From an uncultured Moraxella sp. (GTDB taxonomy: Bacteria > Pseudomonadota > Gammaproteobacteria > Pseudomonadales > Moraxellaceae): a DNA stretch of 6,626 bases. Below, piece after piece: positions 1-4,770 of this stretch. How positions within the stretch are numbered: the stretch's first letter is position 1; every line of letters starts with the position of its first letter. The translations under genes and the position numbers were made by a program. The notes under the pieces are model-generated. The model saw only the letters and a list, made by a program, of their open reading frames with translations. It did not search any database and was not told the origin of the DNA. The stretch is from assembly GCA_937975585.1 (NCBI GenBank), contig CALJUC010000181.1, forward strand, positions 1 through 6,626. The letters run 5' to 3'.

Positions 1-39
1 GCGAAGACACTCTTTCCCTACACGACGCTCTTCCGATCT
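1..39 (+). other. Illumina TruSeq P5/read-1 adapter (artefact)
   Basis: Bases 7-39 match the complete 33-base Illumina TruSeq read-1 adapter, ending in the GCTCTTCCGATCT ligation end. The six preceding bases, GCGAAG, match the last six bases of the i5 index I recall as D505 (AGGCGAAG), exactly where an i5 index should lie. This is library sequence, not genome. It reads open in the same frame as the metF tail that follows, so automatic gene calling could fuse the two. Confidence 0.97.
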
Positions 40-159
40 GTAGTGACTAAGTTGTGCGAACGCTTAATCGCTGAGGGTGTGCCAGCGTTGCATTTTTATA
101 GTATGAACCAAGTTCAACCGAACAAAGACTTGATTAAGGCATTAGGCTTAATTGATTAA
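40..159 (+). CDS. metF: Methylenetetrahydrofolate reductase, C-terminal fragment
   Basis: This is the last 39 codons plus TAA of a gene cut by the contig end. The family enzyme reduces 5,10-methylenetetrahydrofolate to 5-methyltetrahydrofolate in the cytoplasm, supplying the methyl group for methionine synthesis. The visible peptide has a Cys-Glu-Arg-Leu helix, then GVPALHFYSMNQ, and ends in KALGLID. The Gly-Val-Pro-x-Leu-His-Phe-Tyr-Ser/Thr-x-Asn block is the conserved final strand of bacterial MetF, seen in E. coli as FYTLNRA close to the C-terminus followed by a Leu-Gly ending. The start and the catalytic and FAD-binding regions lie outside the window. The reading frame continues upstream through the adapter without a stop, but those codons are artificial. 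A strong terminator follows 23 bases after the stop. Identification rests on a short tail only, so it is likely but not certain. Confidence 0.83.
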   Translation, partial: VVTKLCERLIAEGVPALHFYSMNQVQPNKDLIKALGLID

Positions 160-182
160 TTTTGAATAAGTTTTCGCCCAAT

Positions 183-215
183 AAAAAAAGCTGATACAAT
201 CTATCAGCTTTTTTT
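183..215. terminator. Intrinsic terminator after metF
   Basis: A perfect 7-bp stem, GCTGATA (190-196) with TATCAGC (202-208), encloses a 5-base loop. It is preceded by seven A (183-189) and followed by seven T (209-215), so the stem can extend through A-T pairs and could work in both directions. It ends only 16 bases before the bioA start codon. Confidence 0.9.
192..200 (+). promoter_or_regulatory. Candidate extended -10 promoter for bioA, inside the terminator
   Basis: TGATACAAT fits the extended -10 form TGnTATAAT with one mismatch. The predicted transcription start is near 206-208, giving a leader of about 25 bases that contains the bioA ribosome binding site. The -35 region is weak (TTTCGC at 172-177, 17-base spacing), as is common for extended -10 promoters. 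No other promoter fits between the T run and the bioA ATG. No BirA-type biotin operator is visible here. Confidence 0.4.
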
Positions 216-221
216 ACATTT

Positions 222-226
222 AAGGA
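222..226 (+). promoter_or_regulatory. Ribosome binding site of bioA
   Basis: AAGGA lies 5 bases before ATG 232. It supports this start, which also gives the expected N-terminal Trp-x-Pro-x-Thr motif of the family. Confidence 0.8.
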
Positions 227-231
227 ATACT

Positions 232-1569
232 ATGTCAACATTATGGCTTCCCTGCACCCAGATGCAAACTTTGGAACAAACTCCGGCTTTGGAATTGGTG
301 AAAGGTCAAGGGAGTTTGCTGTTTGATAAGCAAGGCAAGCCGTACTTAGACATGATTAGTTCTTGGTGGGTTAATTTACACGGCCACTGCCACCCTTATA
401 TCAATGAGCGCATCAAACAACAGCTTGATACGCTAGAGCATACCTTGATTGCAGGCATTGTCCATCCACCCATTCAGCAGTTGGCCGATAAACTGGTTGA
501 AATCACCCCCGCACCGCTCACTAAGGCATTCTTTGCCGATAGTGGCTCGGCTGCGACTGAAGTTGCCTTGAAGATGAGCTTACAATATTGGGAGCAACAA
601 GGCCAACCACAAAAGACCAAGTTTGTGTCACTTGAGCATGGCTATCATGGCGAAACAATTGGAAGCCTGTCTGTGACCGATATTCCGCTTTTTAGCCATC
701 AATATCGCGCGATGCTGGTACAGCAAATTCGTGTACCCTCGCCCGCCGCATTGTTTAAATCACCAGAAATAAGTGTTGCTGAGCATGAAGCTGAATGCTT
801 GACCAAGCTTGAAGCGGTATTGCAAGCACAGGCTGAGCAGATTTGTGCCATTATTATTGAGCCGCTAGTACAAGGTGCTGCAGGCATGGCAATGTACTCC
901 ATGGACTATTTGGTCAGCTTAGTCCAACTTGCCAAAACCTTTAATATACATGTGATTTTTGATGAAATCGCAGTCGGCTTTGGGCGTACGGGTCACATGT
1001 TTGTGTGTGAGCAACTACAAGCGGTGGACAGTGAGCTGTGTCCAGACTTTGTTTGTTTATCAAAAGGCTTAACCGCAGGTTATTTACCGATGTCTTGCGT
1101 GATGACCACCGATGAGGTGTATAACACCTTTGTCGATGAAAATGTCGCCAAGGGATTTTTGCATTCCCATAGCTTTACTGGCAATCCATTGGCAGCAACG
1201 GCCGGTCTTGCATCATTAGAACTGTTTGAACAACACCAAATAATCCAAGCCAATCAAACCTTGATTACGGCAATGGCGCAAGGCTTACAAGACTTGGTAG
1301 AAAGCGATTTACCGATTATCCTACCTCGTCAAACCGGCATGATTGTAGCCTTCACCTTAGACTTTGCTGAAACGCGCGGCAAAGAGTTAGCCCAGTTCTG
1401 TCTACAACAGGGCGTGATGATTCGTCCAATTGGTAATCATGTGTATTTAATACCGCCATATTGCACCACGGTTGAGCAACTAGCGCAGGTATTTGGTAGC
1501 CTTACACAAGGGATTAAATTGTTAGCACAAACCACAGCAACCTCATCACCGAGTATCGCATTGGCTTAA
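232..1569 (+). CDS. bioA: Adenosylmethionine-8-amino-7-oxononanoate aminotransferase
   Basis: This is a PLP-dependent class III aminotransferase that converts 7-keto-8-aminopelargonate to 7,8-diaminopelargonate with S-adenosylmethionine as amino donor, the antepenultimate step of biotin synthesis; it is cytoplasmic. Its 445 residues compare with 429 in E. coli, and the last 15 or so are a Thr/Ser/Ala-rich tail. Visible landmarks are: substrate-pocket Ser-Ser-Trp-Trp (43-46), which separates BioA from ornithine- and GABA-type relatives; DSGS (103-106), the PLP phosphate contact; Tyr138 in YHG; Asp244 in FDE, pairing with the pyridine nitrogen; Arg252 in GFGRTG; Lys278 in SKG, the PLP Schiff-base lysine; and Arg398 in IRPIG, matching the carboxylate-binding Arg391 of E. 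coli. Two pocket positions differ from E. coli by my alignment: Tyr17 becomes Cys8, and Thr309 becomes Ser314. The gene stands apart from other bio genes and follows metF across a terminator. The enzyme assignment is firm. Confidence 0.96.
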   Translation: MSTLWLPCTQMQTLEQTPALELVKGQGSLLFDKQGKPYLDMISSWWVNLHGHCHPYINERIKQQLDTLEHTLIAGIVHPPIQQLADKLVEITPAPLTKAFFADSGSAATEVALKMSLQYWEQQGQPQKTKFVSLEHGYHGETIGSLSVTDIPLFSHQYRAMLVQQIRVPSPAALFKSPEISVAEHEAECLTKLEAVLQAQAEQICAIIIEPLVQGAAGMAMYSMDYLVSLVQLAKTFNIHVIFDEIAVGFGRTGHMFVCEQLQAVDSELCPDFVCLSKGLTAGYLPMSCVMTTDEVYNTFVDENVAKGFLHSHSFTGNPLAATAGLASLELFEQHQIIQANQTLITAMAQGLQDLVESDLPIILPRQTGMIVAFTLDFAETRGKELAQFCLQQGVMIRPIGNHVYLIPPYCTTVEQLAQVFGSLTQGIKLLAQTTATSSPSIALA

Positions 1570-1600
1570 ACAGCTCATTTGTTTGGTAAATGATGGACTT

Positions 1601-1672
1601 GCCTATTTGTTTGTCGATTCATCTTCCGCGCATGTTTTATTAACCATGTGACGGATTCAAACAGGCTTTTTT
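1601..1672 (+). terminator. Compound hairpin with T run, probable bioA terminator
   Basis: An outer stem, GCCTATTTG (1601-1609) with CAAACAGGC (1658-1666), has a single A-C mismatch and is followed by six T (1667-1672). Nested inside is a second stem, TCCGCGCATG (1625-1634) with CATGTG-A-CGGA (1645-1655), which contains one G-U pair and one bulged A around a 10-base loop. The T run immediately after the stem supports termination, but the 48-base span within the outer stem is long for an intrinsic terminator. Confidence 0.5.
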
Positions 1673-1793
1673 CATCCTATCAATAAGGTAAGTATGTTAA
1701 GATAAACATTGTTTAGGTCTTTGAGCTATATTGTCGCTGAGATAATTTTTTCAATCATAGACTTAAGCTGACAGTTTTTATTTTTGTTTTGTC

Positions 1794-1797
1794 AGGA
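1794..1797 (+). promoter_or_regulatory. Weak ribosome binding site of rsmE
   Basis: AGGA ends 12 bases before ATG 1810, a slightly long spacing. It lies downstream of the alternative TTG (1789), so it can serve only the ATG, and it helps decide the start. Confidence 0.5.
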
Positions 1798-1809
1798 TCA
1801 CCTATCAGC

Positions 1810-2610
1810 ATGCGACGTTTCTTTTTTGCCAATCCTCAGCAGCTACAGCCCAACACTCATGTTGAATTAACCGATGACATTTATCATCACTGGTGTAAGG
1901 TATTGCGCGCTAAGGTGGGCGATGAAGGTATACTGTTTGATGGTACGGGCGGTGAATACCAGGTTACCCTGACTGAGATTGGTAAAAAATCTGCCCAAGT
2001 CAAAGTGACAAGTTTTACCCCGATTAATCGCAGCTTACCCTATAACGTGACGATTGGGTTGGTGATGAGCCGTGGCGAACGCATGGATTACGCGGTACAA
2101 AAAGCCACTGAATTGGGGGTTAACCAAATTCAACTCTTAACCAGCCAATACAGTGAAGTACGCTTAAAACCTGAGCAAGCAGCGAAAAAAACCGAGCATT
2201 GGCAACAAGTAGCGATTGCAGCGTGTGAGCAGTGCGGTCTAAATAACGTACCCCAAATACTACCACCAATGGCATTAAACGCCTGGGTTAATGCCCAAGC
2301 GCAACAGATTCAAGCTGACAAACCCGATAATGTGTTATCGCTGGTATTGGCCGTGCCGAATCAATCGGATATGGTTAATGCAACACTCCAGAAGATTGTC
2401 GCTGTCATGGCGAATGCAGATACGGATAAGGCTAGCCAACCCCGATTTGATTTATTGATTGGCCCAGAAGGTGGGCTGAGTGAGTCAGAAGTTGAATTAG
2501 CCCTGTCGCAAGGGTTTTTGCCTTGGCAGATTGGGGATCGTGTTCTACGAACCGAGACTGCGCCTGTGGTAGCGCTCGCTGCCTTACAAACTATTTTTGC
2601 CTTACGTTAG
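1810..2610 (+). CDS. rsmE: 16S rRNA (uracil-1498-N3)-methyltransferase
   Basis: This SPOUT-class methyltransferase uses S-adenosylmethionine to make m3U1498 in helix 44 of 16S rRNA in the 30S subunit. From ATG 1810 it has 266 residues, against 243 in E. coli RsmE. Residues 1-70 or so form the PUA-like RNA-binding part, beginning MRRFFF with the family's HHxxKVLR-type segment (26-33). The knotted C-terminal catalytic domain starts near 78 with GLVMSRGERMDYAVQKATELGV (83-104). It carries AACEQCG (137-143), the SAM-binding LLIGPEGGLS loop (215-224) and RVLRTETA (244-251), all hallmarks of RsmE. Part of the extra length is an Ala/Gln/Asp-rich insertion around 160-210. A TTG at 1789 would add seven residues but has no ribosome binding site, and family members begin at Met-Arg. 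The following gene starts 9 bases after the stop, suggesting co-transcription. Confidence 0.96.
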   Translation: MRRFFFANPQQLQPNTHVELTDDIYHHWCKVLRAKVGDEGILFDGTGGEYQVTLTEIGKKSAQVKVTSFTPINRSLPYNVTIGLVMSRGERMDYAVQKATELGVNQIQLLTSQYSEVRLKPEQAAKKTEHWQQVAIAACEQCGLNNVPQILPPMALNAWVNAQAQQIQADKPDNVLSLVLAVPNQSDMVNATLQKIVAVMANADTDKASQPRFDLLIGPEGGLSESEVELALSQGFLPWQIGDRVLRTETAPVVALAALQTIFALR

Positions 2611-2613
2611 GAG
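2609..2613 (+). promoter_or_regulatory. Ribosome binding site overlapping the rsmE stop codon
   Basis: AGGAG begins within the TAG stop of rsmE (2608-2610) and lies 6 bases before ATG 2620. The overlap implies that translation of the cyclic-di-GMP gene is coupled to rsmE and that both share an mRNA. A second AAGGA (2616-2620) runs into the ATG and is too close to act. Confidence 0.8.
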
Positions 2614-2619
2614 CCAAGG

Positions 2620-4467
2620 ATGAGCTTCCCCTTAATCATGTCACCAGCGCAAGCCCACTCGTTGCTTAAAACCTATGGTTTTTTGGCTGATAGTAACTTC
2701 TTGCAGCAGTCAGCCGGGCTATCCTTACGTGACATTTTTGCGACAATTTTATCCAAAATGTCGGAAGGCGTGTTTATTCTCGATTCTAACCTGCGTTATG
2801 TGTGTGCGAATGAGCAGTTTTTGCAAATGTCGCAATTAGACCGCGATGCGATTTTGGGACGTTATTTTTCGTATCATCCGATTGCGTCTTTTCCACCTCA
2901 CTATCATGTGTTGTTTAGCCACATGGAAGACCGATTGCTAAAACACGAACCCGTTGATGAAAAATTTGCCCTCAACACGGTCACCGGTACTGAGGTGTTC
3001 GTCCAACTGCAAATATCGTACTACCATGCCAGTGAGGATTGCTTGCCAATTTATATTGGTATTTTGACCAATCTGACAAAGTATCAGCAAATCCATGAGC
3101 AGCTCGGTCGTAATCTCAATTACGATAACCTGACAGGATTACAGCACCGCGATACCTTTATTGAGATGACAACCTTTGCCTTACATATGGCATCACAGCA
3201 CGATCCAGTACCTGAACACGTACTATTACGCATGAATATTGATAAGCTGCAAGCGTTTAATGAAAGCGTGGGGATGGAGATTACCGATGAGCTGATTAAA
3301 GCGTTTGTACAACGTATCAAAGACATCGACATCCCAACGGTTACATTGCGCGGTTTTTCACGATTTGGCGGGGATAATTTCGGCCTGCTACTCAGCGTAC
3401 CAGATATTAAGTTGGCGCATCAGTATTTAGATGCGTTAAGTCATGCATTTGAGTTACCTTTTAATATTGGCGATAATGAGCTATATATCTGCCTATCAGT
3501 TGGCGTGTCATCTTATCCCTCATTGGCAAACAACCTTGAATCACTGTTAATTCAGGCTGAGGCTGCGCTCAAACAAGCGCGATTATCTGGACAGGAAGAT
3601 ATTATTTGGTATAAATCACATATTTTGCCATGTCCATTAATCAATAATACCCATCTGAAAAGTGCGTTTAGAAACGCATTAGCCACGTCGCAAATTAAAG
3701 CTTTCTTTCAGCCAAAAGTGATGTTTTCACGTCCAGAAGTACCGATGTTTGAAGCCTTGGTACGTTGGGAACATCCAGCGTTAGGCGTCATTAACCCACA
3801 GCAATTTTTGGATGAAGTGTTAGAAACACTACCTCATGAATTGTTTGAGGGGATATTTCAGCAATGTATGCAACAGCTAGAAATCTGGCACGCCATGGGG
3901 CATATGGCGGTCATTTGTATCAATGTTGATGGACGACAATTACGCTCACCCCGTTTTATGAATTTTATAGAAGCACAATTTTCCAAATGTAGCTGTCTTG
4001 CCCAATGTATTGAATTTGAGCTGACTGAAATTAGTGAGTTGATTGAGTATGATGAAACTGCCACAGCACTAAATCGTCTGCATGAAGCCGGTGTTCGCTT
4101 AGCCATTGATGACTTTGGTACTGGTTATTCATCCTTAAGTTACTTGGTAAAATACCCGTTTCATATCATCAAATTGGATAAATTATTTATTCAAGGCATC
4201 GAAACCGACCCCACCAAGCAAATTTTGGTCAAAGCCGTTATTGCCATGGCACATACACTGGGTATTGAAGTGGTGGCTGAGGGTGTCGAAACCGAAACCG
4301 TGCTGGATTTTTTACAATCGCCAGAGGTGAATTGTGATGGGGCACAAGGTTATGTCTATGGCAAACCAATGTCAGCTGCCGAAACCACCGCTTGGTTAGA
4401 CCAACATTTCAACGGTGACTCGCCAGTCACTAGCCAGTCAATTATCCAAACCGCTAGCTCGGTTTAA
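2620..4467 (+). CDS. PAS-GGDEF-EAL protein, predicted cyclic-di-GMP phosphodiesterase
   Basis: This 615-residue soluble signalling protein has no signal peptide or membrane span. A PAS sensor domain (about 36-155) is followed by a short linker helix, a GGDEF domain (about 167-332) and an EAL domain (about 345-595). The EAL domain keeps every landmark I can place: EAL (378-380), Asn435, Glu467 in ELTE, DDFGTGYSS (497-505), Lys518, Glu554 in AEGVE, and Gln576 in QGY. It should hydrolyse cyclic-di-GMP. The GGDEF domain is degenerate: the signature reads GGDNF (250-254), the metal-binding Asp of the DxD segment is Asn206, the phosphate-contacting Lys is Gln211, and no RxxD inhibitory site is present. 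The guanine-contact positions corresponding to PleD Asn335 and Asp344 are kept (Asn214, Asp223), so GTP may still bind and regulate the EAL domain. The PAS ligand is unknown. The gene is coupled to rsmE, though no functional link is evident. The domain call is firm; the activity balance is inferred. Confidence 0.94.
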   Translation: MSFPLIMSPAQAHSLLKTYGFLADSNFLQQSAGLSLRDIFATILSKMSEGVFILDSNLRYVCANEQFLQMSQLDRDAILGRYFSYHPIASFPPHYHVLFSHMEDRLLKHEPVDEKFALNTVTGTEVFVQLQISYYHASEDCLPIYIGILTNLTKYQQIHEQLGRNLNYDNLTGLQHRDTFIEMTTFALHMASQHDPVPEHVLLRMNIDKLQAFNESVGMEITDELIKAFVQRIKDIDIPTVTLRGFSRFGGDNFGLLLSVPDIKLAHQYLDALSHAFELPFNIGDNELYICLSVGVSSYPSLANNLESLLIQAEAALKQARLSGQEDIIWYKSHILPCPLINNTHLKSAFRNALATSQIKAFFQPKVMFSRPEVPMFEALVRWEHPALGVINPQQFLDEVLETLPHELFEGIFQQCMQQLEIWHAMGHMAVICINVDGRQLRSPRFMNFIEAQFSKCSCLAQCIEFELTEISELIEYDETATALNRLHEAGVRLAIDDFGTGYSSLSYLVKYPFHIIKLDKLFIQGIETDPTKQILVKAVIAMAHTLGIEVVAEGVETETVLDFLQSPEVNCDGAQGYVYGKPMSAAETTAWLDQHFNGDSPVTSQSIIQTASSV

Positions 4468-4490
4468 ACGCTTATCAATCCTAACGCATT

Positions 4491-4516
4491 GCCTTGAATA
4501 TTCAATGATTCAGGGC
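4491..4516. repeat. Inverted repeat containing a perfect 12-bp palindrome
   Basis: GCCTTGAAT (4491-4499) pairs with ATTCAGGGC (4508-4516) over 9 bp with one G-U, around an 8-base loop. The left half overlaps a perfect palindrome, TTGAATATTCAA (4494-4505). It could be a transcript-end hairpin for the upstream gene, although AAAA rather than T follows, or an operator for a dimeric regulator. No regulator is identifiable. Confidence 0.6.
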
Positions 4517-4532
4517 AAAATCCCGCTTTTAC

Positions 4533-4566
4533 AAATACTTTCTAAAAGTCGTTAAACGAAGTATTT
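4533..4566. repeat. AT-rich 8-bp inverted repeat
   Basis: AAATACTT (4533-4540) and AAGTATTT (4559-4566) are perfect inverted copies 18 bases apart. In RNA the stem would be weak. The function is unknown. Confidence 0.5.
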
Positions 4567-4582
4567 ATGACCCTTTAGTCAT
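4567..4582. repeat. Short inverted repeat ATGAC/GTCAT
   Basis: ATGAC (4567-4571) and GTCAT (4578-4582) are perfect 5-bp inverted copies around 6 bases, directly abutting the previous repeat. This is short enough to occur by chance. Confidence 0.35.
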
Positions 4583-4647
4583 GGCCGTTGCCTTGTAACT
4601 TCATCTAATTTTCCCTATCTTTATGCCTATCAGCGCCCCCTATTTGG

Positions 4648-4686
4648 GTGAATGATGCCTGTCCGTTTTTTAGGTCAGGTATTCAT
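4648..4686. repeat. Stable stem-loop upstream of the acyl-CoA dehydrogenase gene
   Basis: The core stem CCTGTCC (4658-4664) with GGTCAGG (4673-4679) has one T-T mismatch and an 8-base T-rich loop. It extends outward through a G-U pair (4657 with 4680) and GTGAAT (4648-4653) with ATTCAT (4681-4686), leaving a 3-base bulge (GAT, 4654-4656). The T run is in the loop rather than after the stem, so this is not a standard terminator. It may be part of the leader or an mRNA 3' end. Confidence 0.55.
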
Positions 4687-4758
4687 CATAGTTAGGATTT
4701 ATATTAAGAAAATGTAACCGCTATGGTAAGCAAAAATACACTATCAAGGTAATGACTC

Positions 4759-4763
4759 AAGGA
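4759..4763 (+). promoter_or_regulatory. Ribosome binding site of the acyl-CoA dehydrogenase gene
   Basis: AAGGA lies 7 bases before ATG 4771, near-ideal spacing, and fixes this start. Confidence 0.85.
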
Positions 4764-4770
4764 TTTTATT

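Larger units (their letters stand above)
4468..4770. other. Intergenic region with clustered inverted repeats, no gene
   Basis: This 303-base gap has no open frame of convincing length on the + strand; the ones I traced stop after 10-16 codons. It contains four successive inverted repeats, listed separately. None is followed directly by a clean T run, so the end of the upstream transcript is not obvious. A promoter for the dehydrogenase gene should lie in the last 100 bases. The best -10-like hexamer is TATATT (4700-4705), but I found no matching -35, so I do not call it. Confidence 0.7.

Noticed and set aside
699..902. Minus-strand open frame of 67 codons inside bioA
   Set aside because: It lies wholly antisense to a firmly identified gene and its product resembles no family I recognise. 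It is a shadow frame.
1577..1613. Direct repeat ATTTGTTTG (1577-1585 and 1605-1613)
   Set aside because: It is a short, low-complexity pair with no third copy and no associated feature.
1673..1793. Promoter for rsmE
   Set aside because: TATATT (1727-1732) and GATAAT (1741-1746) look like -10 elements, but neither has a credible -35 at 16-18 bases. A promoter is probably here, but I cannot place it.
1789..1809. TTG start at 1789 for rsmE, adding seven residues
   Set aside because: It has no ribosome binding site upstream, only T-rich sequence. ATG 1810 has AGGA upstream and gives the Met-Arg start usual in the family.
3120..3332. Minus-strand open frame of 70 codons inside the GGDEF coding region
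   Set aside because: It is antisense to conserved GGDEF sequence and its product is not recognisable.
3858..4106. Minus-strand open frame of 82 codons inside the EAL coding region
   Set aside because: It is antisense to conserved EAL motifs. The Cys/Ser-rich composition is what a shadow frame would give.
4716..4726. ACC-GCTAT-GGT as an operator upstream of the dehydrogenase
   Set aside because: Only three base pairs are symmetric and the flanks do not extend the symmetry, so it is not distinguishable from chance.
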